Below, one piece after another: positions 33,726-42,341 of a stretch of 48,250 nt of DNA. How positions within the stretch are numbered: the first letter of the stretch is position 1; every line of letters starts with the position of its first letter. Location of the stretch: the NCBI GenBank assembly GCA_958402795.1, contig CATXUX010000028.1, forward strand, positions 1-48,250. Direction: 5' to 3'. Source of the stretch: an uncultured Lachnospiraceae bacterium (lineage in GTDB: Bacteria > Bacillota > Clostridia > Lachnospirales > Lachnospiraceae). Made by a program: the position numbers and the translations under genes. Under the pieces are notes generated by a model, which worked only from the letters and a program-made list of their open reading frames with translations, was not told the origin of the DNA and searched no databases.

Positions 33726-35036
33726 GAGATTTCTCCAGATGACGATGATGGCGAGAAAGCAGGTGACGAGCTGCCCGAGAAGCAGTCCCCAGAGATACCC
33801 TTGAATGCCGAAACGTGGAATGGCAAGATATACGCCTGCAATCCGTATGAGAAGTCCTGTGGTATTGATGATCAGCGTACTTCCGCTTTTGCCAAGTCCG
33901 TTTATGACACTTAGCAGTGCGCTGTCTGTGTAAAGAAAGGGGCAGATCCATGCCAGAGTAACGATAAATTTCCCGGCGGTTTCACTGCCGAACAGTGTTG
34001 TGCCGATCCATGGACCAAGCAGCAGAAAAATAAGACAACAAAACAGTCCGAGTATAAAACATGCGGAAGTCACTTTCTTAATTGTTTCCCATAACTTCTG
34101 ACGGTTATCAGCCGCCTGCATCTCCGCGACAGTCGGCATCAGCATAACAGATACAGAGTTGGTGATCGCGGATGGAAAAAGAATGCATGGCAGCGCCATT
34201 CCGTTTAATACGCCGTAGATACTGAGCGCTTCCGATGCGCTGTGGTGGTATTGCTGCAGTTTGGCCGGGATTGAGACAGCTTCAATACTTTGCAGCAGAT
34301 TGATGAGGATCCGGTTTGCAGTCAGCGGAAAGGCAAGGGAAGATAACTCCCGGAACTGTCCGGGGATGGAACGAATCCTTCGGCAAAGCGGAATCATAGT
34401 CTTTCCCTTTCCGGAAAGACTGTGGAGCGTATAGGCGGCAGAACACATTTCGCCGATCACGATACCACACACAGCCAGACTGACTGACACCTGATATCCT
34501 TGTCGTGTCAGGAGGTAATAGAGTATGTAGACGGACAAAATCCGTGCAGTCTGTTCAATGAGCTGTGAGGCAGCGGGAACCTTCGTTTCCCGGCTCCCAT
34601 AGTAATATCCGCTGATGCAGCTGTGGACTGCACAGAACGGAAGCGTACAGGCGATGATCTCCAGTAAGGATTCACAACGGGGATCACCGAGAAGCTCCGA
34701 AGCGAAGAAGCCGGTGTATTTTCGAAGTATTACCATACAGAGGCAGGAAAGCAGCAGGGAAAACGAAAGACCACAGAAGAGAACCTCCTGTGCTTCATCT
34801 TCCCGTCCTATAGACCGCTTTCGTGCGACAGTCCTTGAAATTGCAGTTTCGGTTCCGGCGATTGACAGTGCGATGCAGAGGGAATAAACCGGAAAAACCA
34901 GTTGATAGAGTCCGACACCCTCCTCACCAAATACACGGCTCATAAAAATGCGGTAGAAAAATCCCATGACACGGCTTAGGAATCCTGTCATTGTTAAAAT
35001 AAATGTTCCTCGGAGAATGGTATTCTTTTTTGACAC
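33711..35036 (-). CDS. SpoVB-like polysaccharide/lipid flippase (MOP superfamily)
   Basis: 441 residues with the start at GTG 35036, chosen because AAGGAG lies 6 bases before it; upstream in-frame ATGs lack such a site. ILRGTFILTMTGFLSRVMGFFYRIFMSRVFGEEGVGLYQLVFPVY is the typical opening of SpoVB-type MATE-fold lipid flippases, and hydrophobic segments recur to the end (about 13). The family includes SpoVB and MurJ-like transporters that flip lipid-linked cell-wall precursors. It may act in spore cortex formation, in line with nearby spoIIM, but this is inference. Confidence 0.85.
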   Translation of the reverse strand: MSKKNTILRGTFILTMTGFLSRVMGFFYRIFMSRVFGEEGVGLYQLVFPVYSLCIALSIAGTETAISRTVARKRSIGREDEAQEVLFCGLSFSLLLSCLCMVILRKYTGFFASELLGDPRCESLLEIIACTLPFCAVHSCISGYYYGSRETKVPAASQLIEQTARILSVYILYYLLTRQGYQVSVSLAVCGIVIGEMCSAAYTLHSLSGKGKTMIPLCRRIRSIPGQFRELSSLAFPLTANRILINLLQSIEAVSIPAKLQQYHHSASEALSIYGVLNGMALPCILFPSAITNSVSVMLMPTVAEMQAADNRQKLWETIKKVTSACFILGLFCCLIFLLLGPWIGTTLFGSETAGKFIVTLAWICPFLYTDSALLSVINGLGKSGSTLIINTTGLLIRIAGVYLAIPRFGIQGYLWGLLLGQLVTCFLAIIVIWRNLKKIT

Positions 35037-35090
35037 AGAAAACTCCTTAACAATCGTAACCATTCTTTTAAGCATATTCATTCTTGAACT

Positions 35091-35107
35091 TTGACAGAAC
35101 TGTAAAA
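35091..35107 (+). repeat. Direct repeat copy 1 (promoter-like)
   Basis: TTGACAGAACTGTAAAA is identical to 40608-40624. Weaker similarity extends on both sides. The two copies bracket the TetR-MMPL-LxxG cassette. No gene is positioned to use this copy as a promoter. Confidence 0.6.
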
Positions 35108-35127
35108 GGGTTGTATTTTTACAACCC
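35105..35127 (-). terminator. Terminator of the TetR gene
   Basis: On the minus strand, GGGTTGT pairs with ACAACCC (35108-35114 with 35121-35127) around a 6-base loop and continues into CTTTTAC, 45 bases after the TetR stop. Confidence 0.7.
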
Positions 35128-35171
35128 GTAAAGGATATGACAGACACCGGATTTATTGAAGGCGATATTGT

Positions 35172-35798
35172 TTATGGCTGTGGCTGATCGATTTCCGGAA
35201 TGATGTGATTCCGAATGATTGCACGGATTGCATTGTACAAGTCGGGTTTCAGTTCTTCGAAGCTGACAGGGTCGTTTTCCAGAACCGTGCTGTAAGAGGC
35301 AGAGCTTGCCAGTTCGATAATGAGGAAAAGCATGGTTTCCGGGGAACGCAGACGGACTGCCGAGGATTCGTCCAGCAGATTCTGAAAATACTGCAGGCTG
35401 TTGATCTCCTGCGCAGATTCACTCTCGGTAAGCGCCTGACGGAAGATGCCCCAACTCAGATTTTTGGAAATGAACTGCATGACAGAGGGTTCCGATTCCA
35501 GCTTTCTGATCACGTAATCTACAATAAAAATGATTTTATCTTCAAAAGAGGAGATGTTTGCCTTTTCCAGTTCCAGGTGGGCGGCAAGAAAAAGGCGGTT
35601 TGCAGTTTTAGCGATCAATCGGTCCCGGATTTCATATTTATCCTTAAAATAAAGATAAAAAGTTCCTTTTGCCACTCCGGCGTTCTTGACAATATCATGT
35701 ATGGAGGTTTTTTCCACTCCCTGCTGTAAAAACAGGTCATATGCACTTTTAAAAAGTGCCTCTAGTTTCTGTTGCTTATTCTCGTCTACTTTTCCCAT
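35172..35798 (-). CDS. TetR family regulator of the MMPL cassette
   Basis: 208 residues. The N-terminal helix-turn-helix reads EALFKSAYDLFLQQGVEKTSIHDIVKNAGVAKGTFYLYFKDKYEI, the standard TetR form; the C-terminal ligand domain is unspecific. It is divergent from the MMPL gene, and both promoters carry a TGAC-type 13-bp operator over the -35 box, which strongly suggests that it represses itself and the exporter. The inducer is unknown. Confidence 0.92.
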   Translation of the reverse strand: MGKVDENKQQKLEALFKSAYDLFLQQGVEKTSIHDIVKNAGVAKGTFYLYFKDKYEIRDRLIAKTANRLFLAAHLELEKANISSFEDKIIFIVDYVIRKLESEPSVMQFISKNLSWGIFRQALTESESAQEINSLQYFQNLLDESSAVRLRSPETMLFLIIELASSASYSTVLENDPVSFEELKPDLYNAIRAIIRNHIIPEIDQPQP

Positions 35799-35885
35799 AA
35801 TATTAAATCCTTTCTATGAAAACGACAACTCTGAGGGGGCAGGCACCTGACGACCGGGCGTCTGTCCTTTTATCGCTTCTTTGAT

Positions 35886-35914
35886 ATTATAAACATAAAA
35901 TGACCAAAAGTCAA
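35886..35914 (-). promoter_or_regulatory. Promoter of the TetR gene
   Basis: On the minus strand, TTGACT (35909-35914), a 17-nt spacer and TATAAT (35886-35891). It is the near mirror image of the MMPL promoter and overlaps operator site 1. Confidence 0.75.
35901..35913. promoter_or_regulatory. TetR operator site 1
   Basis: TGACCAAAAGTCA, imperfect palindrome over the TetR-gene -35 box; it is the exact reverse complement of site 2. Confidence 0.65.
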
Positions 35915-35932
35915 ATTTTTGATTTTATATTA

Positions 35933-35961
35933 TTGACTTTTGGTCATTTTTGTATTATAGT
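35933..35961 (+). promoter_or_regulatory. Promoter of the MMPL cassette
   Basis: TTGACT (35933-35938), a 17-nt spacer and TATAGT (35956-35961), 52 bases before the MMPL start. Confidence 0.75.
35934..35946. promoter_or_regulatory. TetR operator site 2
   Basis: TGACTTTTGGTCA lies over the -35 box of the MMPL promoter, centred 33 bases (about three helical turns) from site 1. Confidence 0.65.
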
Positions 35962-35980
35962 ACCTGCTGGAGAATAAAAA

Positions 35981-35993
35981 TGACCGTTGGTCA
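35981..35993. promoter_or_regulatory. TetR operator site 3
   Basis: TGACCGTTGGTCA is a perfect palindrome (TGACC-GTT-GGTCA) in the MMPL leader, just before the AAAGGAGG ribosome binding site, where a bound repressor could act as a roadblock. Confidence 0.6.
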
Positions 35994-36012
35994 AAAAAAG
36001 GAGGAAACAGAC

Positions 36013-38073
36013 ATGGTAAATGCGGGCAAAAAAATCGTAAAGTACAGGGTCGCGATCTTAGTGCTTGGGTTTTTACTTTTGATTCCGTCTTTACTGGGAT
36101 TTCTAAAGACCAGAGTGAATTATGATATCCTTTATTATCTGCCGGACAATATTGACACGATGAAGGGGCAGGATATCCTGATGGATGAATTTGGAAAAGG
36201 TGCCTTTGCAATGGAAGTTGTGGAGGGGATGACAACAAAGGAAGCGGCGGAGGTAAAAGAGAAGATTGAACAGGTAGATGGTGTGGCAGATGTAATCTGG
36301 TACGATTCTATTTTGGATACATCCGTTCCGGTTGATGCACTTCCGGATGAATTAAAAGAGGTTTTCCAGAAAGAAGATGCCACGTTGATGGCGATTTTCT
36401 TTGATGATACGACTTCGGCAGATTCCACGATGGAGGCAATCGAAGAAATCCGGAATGTTACGAACAAACAGTGCTATTTGAGCAGTATGTCGGCAATCGT
36501 GACGGATATTAAAAATCTGTCTGATAAGGAAACACCGATTTATGTTCTGATCGCAGTAATTCTGTGCTGCATCGTGCTGGCGGCCGCGATGGATTGCTGG
36601 CTGCTTCCGGTATTTTTTATGCTGAGTATCGGAATGGCCATTCTGTATAATATGGGAACCAATTTTTTCCTGGGAGAAATTTCGTACATAACGAAAGCTT
36701 TGAGTGCAGTCCTTCAGCTGGGAGTTACGATGGATTATTCGATCTTTCTGTGGAACAGTTATAAGGAGAACCAGTCTCGTTTCCCGGGAGATAAGGAACG
36801 TGCGATGGCTCATGCGATTTCCAATACATTTACTTCGGTAGTCGGAAGTTCCGTCACAACGATAGCTGGTTTTATTGCCCTTTGCTTTATGAGCTTTACA
36901 CTCGGAAAAGATCTGGGAATCGTTATGGCAAAAGGTGTTGTGTTTGGTGTAATCAGTTGTGTTACGATCCTGCCGTCCATGCTGTTGATTTTTGATAAGG
37001 CAATTGAAAAAAGCTCACACCGTTCGCTGATTCCTTCAATGGAGAAACTTGCAGAGGCAATTACCAGGCATTATAAAGTATTTATAGTAGTATTCCTGGT
37101 GCTTCTGGTTCCGGCACTGTGGGGATATAACCACACGGATGTCTATTATAATTTGGATTCCACTCTGCCGGATTACCTGGGCAGTGTTGAGGCGAATAAA
37201 AAACTGACAGATGATTTTGATATGAATGCAACACATATGGTTCTGGCAGATGCGGATCTTCCGGCTAAAGATGCGAAGGCGATGCTGGAAGAAATGAACG
37301 ATGTGAAAGGAGTTAAATTCGCATTGGGACTGGACAGCGTGCTGGGTTCTGCCATTCCAAGAGATATGGTGCCTTCTGAACTCACAGAAAGTCTGAAACA
37401 AGGAGACTGGCAGTTGATGCTGGTACAGTCGGAATATAAAGTCGCGACAGATGAGGTGAATCAGCAGTGTACGGAACTGAATCAGATTATTAAGAAATAT
37501 GATAACTCCGCGATGCTGATCGGAGAGGCTCCGTGTACAAAAGATCTGATCACGATTACAGATAAAGATTTTAAGGTGGTAAATGCAATTTCGATTACAG
37601 CAGTGTTCCTGATTATTGCATTTGTATTCAAATCCATTTCCCTGCCGGTGATTCTGGTAGCGGTGATTGAATTTGCAATTTTCATTAATCTGGGGATTCC
37701 ATGCTACACGGGAACTTCGCTGCCGTTTATTGCTTCGATTGTCATCGGTACGATTCAGCTTGGCTCGACGGTGGATTATGCAATCCTGATGACAACCCGA
37801 TACAGGAAAGAACGTTGCAAAGGACGTGAGAAAAGAGATTCTATCCGAATTGCATTGTCCGCATCGATCGGATCGATCGTTGTGTCTGCCATCGGATTTT
37901 TCGCAGCCACATTCGGAGTCGGACTGTATTCGGATATTGATATGATTTCATCTCTCTGCACTCTGATGGCGAGAGGCGCACTGATCAGTATGCTGACGGT
38001 TATCTTCATCCTGCCGTCCATGCTGATGATATTTGATAAAGTAATCAATGCAACCACAAAAGGAAAGAAATAG
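36013..38073 (+). CDS. MMPL/RND family exporter
   Basis: 686 residues from ATG 36013, chosen because AAAGGAGG lies just upstream; the frame is open further 5' but runs through the operators. It is a tandem-duplicated transporter: membrane helix 1 (about 14-34), an extracellular domain, five helices, then the same again. Each half carries the MMPL membrane motif with the proton-relay Asp-Tyr: QLGVTMDYSIFL and QLGSTVDYAILM. It ends in a Lys-rich tail. MMPL proteins export lipids, peptides or drugs; the substrate is unknown. The next gene follows after 22 bases and encodes a secreted partner. Confidence 0.93.
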   Translation: MVNAGKKIVKYRVAILVLGFLLLIPSLLGFLKTRVNYDILYYLPDNIDTMKGQDILMDEFGKGAFAMEVVEGMTTKEAAEVKEKIEQVDGVADVIWYDSILDTSVPVDALPDELKEVFQKEDATLMAIFFDDTTSADSTMEAIEEIRNVTNKQCYLSSMSAIVTDIKNLSDKETPIYVLIAVILCCIVLAAAMDCWLLPVFFMLSIGMAILYNMGTNFFLGEISYITKALSAVLQLGVTMDYSIFLWNSYKENQSRFPGDKERAMAHAISNTFTSVVGSSVTTIAGFIALCFMSFTLGKDLGIVMAKGVVFGVISCVTILPSMLLIFDKAIEKSSHRSLIPSMEKLAEAITRHYKVFIVVFLVLLVPALWGYNHTDVYYNLDSTLPDYLGSVEANKKLTDDFDMNATHMVLADADLPAKDAKAMLEEMNDVKGVKFALGLDSVLGSAIPRDMVPSELTESLKQGDWQLMLVQSEYKVATDEVNQQCTELNQIIKKYDNSAMLIGEAPCTKDLITITDKDFKVVNAISITAVFLIIAFVFKSISLPVILVAVIEFAIFINLGIPCYTGTSLPFIASIVIGTIQLGSTVDYAILMTTRYRKERCKGREKRDSIRIALSASIGSIVVSAIGFFAATFGVGLYSDIDMISSLCTLMARGALISMLTVIFILPSMLMIFDKVINATTKGKK

Positions 38074-38095
38074 GATTGAACAGGAGGTCATGGTC

Positions 38096-40588
38096 ATGAA
38101 AAACAGAGAATTTAAAACATTGATAGCCACAGTGATACTGATGGCAATGGTAGCCGGAAGTGTCGGAACGACACCCGCATATGTGTACGCGGCAGAAAGC
38201 CGGACGCCGATTATGCAATCAACAGAACAGGAGAGAGAAACGGATATATCAGATCCTGCAGCCGGGGCAAAACCCTTCAAAGATGAGACGGTTTATGCAA
38301 AAGTCGATGGAAACGGAAATGTTAAATCTGTTACGGTATCTGATCAGTTGAAAAACATTTCCGGTGAATCGGAAGTAAAAGATATATCTGATCTGAAAGA
38401 CATTGTAAATGTAAAAGGAGACGAGACATTTTCTGAAACAGGCAATGGTCTGGTATGGGATGTGGATGATGCGGATATCTGCTACCAGGGGACAACAGAT
38501 AAAGAACTGCCTGTCGGAATAACAGTTACTTATAAACTGGACGGAAAAGAGATTTCCGCAGAAGAACTGGAAGGGAAAAGTGGTCATCTGATCATCCGAT
38601 ATACCTATGAGAATCAAACGGGAAGTGCAAAAGAAAGCAGGACTCCGTTTTTGATGGCAACGGGACTCATCATGGACGGAAACAAATACACCAATATTTC
38701 CGTAAGTAATGGGAAATTAATTTCTGATGGTGACCGAGATATTGCGATTGGATTTGGTCTCCCGGCGATGAACGATATGCTTGGAACAGAAGAACTGGAT
38801 ATTCCGGATTACTTTGAAGTGGAGGCTGATGTGACAGAGTATGAGGCGGTACAGGGAATTACGATTGCAACGAACAGCATTTTCAATGAATTGGATACCA
38901 GTCAGATGGATAGCCTGGATGATCTGAAGAGTTCTATGAATGAATTGCAGGATGCGGCAGATCAGCTTGTCAGTGGTTCCGGCCAGTTAAAAGATGGATT
39001 GGATACTCTGCTTGCATCTTCGGGAACGCTGAAGGATGGAGTAGAACAACTGGGGACGGGAAGTAAGGATCTGAAAAATGGAACCGGGGAACTTGCAGTT
39101 GGGGCAGAAGCGCTGGCTGCAGGAAGCCAGGAACTGGCGTCCGGAACTGCCCGGCTGACCGCAGGAGCAAAACAGGCCCAGGAAGGCGCCGCAGTTCTTT
39201 CGGGTGGACTGGATACTGCTTCGGCAAAGGTCAATGAAGTACTTTTACCCGGTGCAAAACAGTTGGATGCAGGTGTGGCTGCAATGCAGGAATCGCTGGA
39301 GGAACAACTGCCGGGACTGAGTAATGGCGTAGCAGCTTTGGACAGCGGTATTGCACAGGCGGCAGATGGCGCGGCGGCGCTGGATGCCGGGGTTGACAGT
39401 GCAAGGGCGCAGGTGGAGACCCTGAACGCAGGCGTGGATCAGGCAGCGGCAGGCGCGGCAGCCTTAAATCAGGGAATTGACACCTTGTCCGGTAACCTGA
39501 CCATGCTTCAAAGTACTGCGGCAGATGTTTCAACAGAGGCGGCTTCACTTGCAGGTTCTGTACAGTCAGAAGCGGCATCACGCAGCGCGGCAATTGATGC
39601 TTCGATTGCAGCATTACAGAATTTAGCGGAATCTATGGAGGACGAGGAGCAGAAAGCTGCTGTTTTGGCAGTCATTGCCGAGTTGGATGACGCCAGAACA
39701 AATTTATCGGATGTTTCTGGTCAAACAGCGAAATTGTCTGCAGAAGCGCAGGGAGTGGCTGACGGGATCCAAGCTGCAAATGGGATGCTTCAGACCGCAG
39801 ACGGACAAACAACTTTGAAAGATGCTGCCGCAGCATTAGACGGAACACTTCATCAGGGAAATGGAACGTCTGCTACGATCAAAGACGGTGTGACTGCAGT
39901 GCAAAGTGCACTCACATATACCGGAACAGGAGAAACATTGAAAGACGGAACTGCAGCGCTGAATGCGGCGCTGAATACCGGCAATCCCGAAGCAGGCATG
40001 TCCAGTATCCGTCAGGGTGCACAAGATCTGAATGCAGCGGTGAATGATCCCCAGAGAGGACTGACAGCACAGGTCAATGCGGGAGTATCGCAGTTGCGGG
40101 ATGGCACATCCAGTCTTGTATCCGGTGTGGATGGGAAAGAGGGACTTGCTTTTGGCCTGAACCAGCTTTCCGGTGGTGCCAAAGAACTTGCTTCCGGAAA
40201 TACAGCTTTGGCAAATGGACTGGCAAGTGCAGATGCCGGAGCGAAAAGCGTATCCGCCGGTGCGGGCGAACTGTCTGCCGGTGCAGATCAGCTCAACGCA
40301 GGAGCCGGAACTCTTGCAGATGGCATCGGAACACTGCAGACGGGTTCTGCGGCACTGATCGATGGCGTGAAACAACTGGATGAAGGCGCTGTAAAATTAA
40401 ATGACGGTATGATTCAATTCAATGAAAATGGAATTGAAAAGCTTGTCGACGTATTTGACGGAGATATCGACGGACTGCTGGATACGGTGAATGAAATGCT
40501 GGAAGCTTCGAAGTCCTACAAGAATTTTTCCGGTATTGCCAGTGATATGGATGGAGAAGTGAAATTCCTCTTCATTATGGATGAATAG
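38096..40588 (+). CDS. Secreted protein with long xxxLxxG heptad repeats
   Basis: 830 residues from ATG 38096 (AGGAGG 8 bases before; ATG 38090 would be too close). A signal peptide (cleavage near AYVYAAES, residues 27-34) is followed by a beta-rich domain (about 60-280, GITVTYKLDGKEIS) and then some 480 residues of heptads such as LKDGVEQLGTGSKDL, LAAGSQELASGTARL and LSAGADQLNAGAGTL, the X-X-X-Leu-X-X-Gly repeat of YhgE/Pip-like proteins. These suggest a long extracellular coiled or helical rod. There are no C-terminal membrane helices. As it is coexpressed with MMPL under TetR, it may be a periplasm-equivalent extension of the exporter. Confidence 0.85.
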   Translation: MKNREFKTLIATVILMAMVAGSVGTTPAYVYAAESRTPIMQSTEQERETDISDPAAGAKPFKDETVYAKVDGNGNVKSVTVSDQLKNISGESEVKDISDLKDIVNVKGDETFSETGNGLVWDVDDADICYQGTTDKELPVGITVTYKLDGKEISAEELEGKSGHLIIRYTYENQTGSAKESRTPFLMATGLIMDGNKYTNISVSNGKLISDGDRDIAIGFGLPAMNDMLGTEELDIPDYFEVEADVTEYEAVQGITIATNSIFNELDTSQMDSLDDLKSSMNELQDAADQLVSGSGQLKDGLDTLLASSGTLKDGVEQLGTGSKDLKNGTGELAVGAEALAAGSQELASGTARLTAGAKQAQEGAAVLSGGLDTASAKVNEVLLPGAKQLDAGVAAMQESLEEQLPGLSNGVAALDSGIAQAADGAAALDAGVDSARAQVETLNAGVDQAAAGAAALNQGIDTLSGNLTMLQSTAADVSTEAASLAGSVQSEAASRSAAIDASIAALQNLAESMEDEEQKAAVLAVIAELDDARTNLSDVSGQTAKLSAEAQGVADGIQAANGMLQTADGQTTLKDAAAALDGTLHQGNGTSATIKDGVTAVQSALTYTGTGETLKDGTAALNAALNTGNPEAGMSSIRQGAQDLNAAVNDPQRGLTAQVNAGVSQLRDGTSSLVSGVDGKEGLAFGLNQLSGGAKELASGNTALANGLASADAGAKSVSAGAGELSAGADQLNAGAGTLADGIGTLQTGSAALIDGVKQLDEGAVKLNDGMIQFNENGIEKLVDVFDGDIDGLLDTVNEMLEASKSYKNFSGIASDMDGEVKFLFIMDE

Positions 40589-40607
40589 TCAAATTTATTC
40601 TCCTGCC

Positions 40608-40636
40608 TTGACAGAACTGTAAAAAGATGGTATCCT
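40608..40636 (+). promoter_or_regulatory. Promoter of the iscS operon (holds direct repeat copy 2)
   Basis: TTGACA (40608-40613), a 17-nt spacer and TATCCT (40631-40636). TTGACAGAACTGTAAAA (40608-40624) is identical to 35091-35107. The 11-bp inverted repeat at 40646-40672 follows directly. Confidence 0.7.
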
Positions 40637-40645
40637 TAGGGAAAT

Positions 40646-40672
40646 TAAATCCTAGTGAATAACTAGGATTTA
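40646..40672. promoter_or_regulatory. 11-bp inverted repeat, probable Rrf2-type operator of iscS
   Basis: TAAATCCTAGT (40646-40656), spacer GAATA and ACTAGGATTTA (40662-40672) form a perfect inverted repeat that begins 9 bases after the -10 box. The CCTA...TAGG core resembles sites of Rrf2 regulators (IscR/CymR) of Firmicutes; no Rrf2 gene lies in the window. It could also act as an RNA hairpin in the leader. Confidence 0.55.
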
Positions 40673-40691
40673 AGGAAACTGGAGGATCATG

Positions 40692-41873
40692 ATGGAAAAA
40701 CGAATTTATTTAGATAATGCGGCGACAACGAAAACCGCGCCGGAAGTGGTGGAGGCGATGCTTCCCTATTTTACAGAGTATTATGGGAATCCGTCCAGTG
40801 TATACGGATTTGCCTCTATGAATAAAGAAGTCATTGACCGGCAGAGAGATGTGATCGCCGGGGCGATCGGCGCAAAAGCCAATGAAATTTATTTTACAGC
40901 GGGCGGCTCGGAGTCTGATAACTGGGCGATCAAGGCGACTGCAGAGGCGTATGCGGGAAAAGGAAAGCATATTATCACAAGCCGTATTGAGCATCATGCG
41001 GTTCTGCATACATGTGAATATCTGGAGAAGAACGGATATGAGGTCACATACCTGGATGTAGATGAAAATGGAATTGTGGATCTCGAGGAGTTAAAGCAGG
41101 CGATCCGTCAGGATACGATTCTGATCTCGGTGATGTTTGCAAATAACGAGATCGGTACACTTCAGCCGGTCAGGGAGATCGGGGAGATCGCCCATGAGCA
41201 TGGGATTTTGTTCCATACAGATGCGGTGCAGGCCTTCGGACAAGTCCCGATCAATGTAGATGAGTGCCACATTGATATGCTCAGTGCAAGTGCGCATAAG
41301 CTGAACGGCCCGAAAGGGATCGGATTCCTTTATATCCGAAAAGGGGTGAAGATCCGTTCCTTCATCCATGGCGGCGCGCAGGAGAGAAAACGTCGTGCCG
41401 GTACGGAAAATGTTCCGGGAATCGTAGGGTTTGGAAAGGCAGTGGAGCGTGCGGTAGGTTCGATGCAGGAACGGACAGAACAGGAAACGGCACTGCGGGA
41501 CTATCTGATCGGACGGATTGAGAAGGAAATCCCGTACTGCAGGCTGAACGGCGATCGGACGAAGCGTCTGCCGAACAATGTAAATTTCAGCTTTCGGTTT
41601 ATTGAAGGAGAATCCATGCTGATCATGCTGGATATGAAAGGCATCTGTGCGTCCAGCGGCTCTGCCTGCACTTCCGGATCGCTGGATCCGTCGCATGTGC
41701 TGCTTGCAATCGGCCTGCCGCATGAGATCGCGCATGGATCACTGCGCATGACACTGAGCGAAGAAGTGACGAAAGAAGAACTGGATTACGTGGTGGATTC
41801 CCTGAAAGAGATTATTGAGAATCTGCGCGGTATGTCCCCGCTGTATGAGGATTTTATAAAGAAGCAAAAATAA
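40692..41873 (+). CDS. iscS: Cysteine desulfurase
   Basis: 393 residues; ATG 40692 has GGAGG at a 6-base spacing, ATG 40689 only 3. The PLP enzyme takes sulfur from cysteine to build Fe-S clusters and thiolated tRNA. Lys203 in SASAHKLNGPKG binds PLP and Cys326 in SSGSACTSGS carries the persulfide on the long flexible loop (group I, NifS/IscS type). HTDAVQAFG holds the PLP Asp. It heads an operon with iscU and mnmA, the two main users of its sulfur. Confidence 0.95.
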   Translation: MEKRIYLDNAATTKTAPEVVEAMLPYFTEYYGNPSSVYGFASMNKEVIDRQRDVIAGAIGAKANEIYFTAGGSESDNWAIKATAEAYAGKGKHIITSRIEHHAVLHTCEYLEKNGYEVTYLDVDENGIVDLEELKQAIRQDTILISVMFANNEIGTLQPVREIGEIAHEHGILFHTDAVQAFGQVPINVDECHIDMLSASAHKLNGPKGIGFLYIRKGVKIRSFIHGGAQERKRRAGTENVPGIVGFGKAVERAVGSMQERTEQETALRDYLIGRIEKEIPYCRLNGDRTKRLPNNVNFSFRFIEGESMLIMLDMKGICASSGSACTSGSLDPSHVLLAIGLPHEIAHGSLRMTLSEEVTKEELDYVVDSLKEIIENLRGMSPLYEDFIKKQK

Positions 41874-41897
41874 GTAACGGCAGGAGGTATAGAAACG

Positions 41898-42341
41898 ATG
41901 TATTCGGAAAAGGTGATGGATCATTTCCAGCATCCGCGAAATGTTGGAGAGATTGAGGACGCCAGCGGCGTGGGAACCGTGGGCAATGCGAAGTGTGGAG
42001 ATATTATGCGGATTTATCTGGACATTGATGACGACCAGATCATCCGGGATGTGAAATTTAAGACATTTGGCTGCGGCGCCGCGGTCGCGACAAGCAGTAT
42101 GGCGACGGAGCTTGTGAAAGGGAAAAGTATTCAGGAAGCCATGGAGGTCACGAACAAGGCAGTGATGGAAGCACTGGACGGACTTCCGCCGGTGAAAGTA
42201 CACTGCTCACTGCTTGCGGAGGAGGCGATCCATGCGGCACTCTGGGATTATGCAGAAAAAAATCATATTAAAATAGAAGGATTGGAGAAACCAAAGTCTG
42301 ATATCCATGAAGGAGAAGAAGACGAGGAAGAGGATTACTGA
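41898..42341 (+). CDS. iscU: Iron-sulfur cluster scaffold protein (NifU/IscU type)
   Basis: 147 residues; ATG follows CAGGAGG. The three cluster ligands are Cys33 (AKCGD), Cys59 (FGCGAA) and Cys103 (HCSLLAEEA), with Asp35 present. It assembles 2Fe-2S clusters from IscS sulfur. The C-terminal 15 residues are an acidic Glu/Asp extension (HEGEEDEEEDY) not usual in E. coli IscU but seen in anaerobic Firmicutes. Its last base is the first of mnmA (TGATGAG), so the two are translationally coupled. Confidence 0.94.
   Translation: MYSEKVMDHFQHPRNVGEIEDASGVGTVGNAKCGDIMRIYLDIDDDQIIRDVKFKTFGCGAAVATSSMATELVKGKSIQEAMEVTNKAVMEALDGLPPVKVHCSLLAEEAIHAALWDYAEKNHIKIEGLEKPKSDIHEGEEDEEEDY

Noticed and set aside
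38962..39614. Several minus-strand frames and apparent DNA repeats within the LxxG gene
   Set aside because: They arise from the repeated Leu/Gly/Ala codons of the plus-strand protein. The repetition is at protein level and too diverged to be a DNA tandem array or CRISPR.
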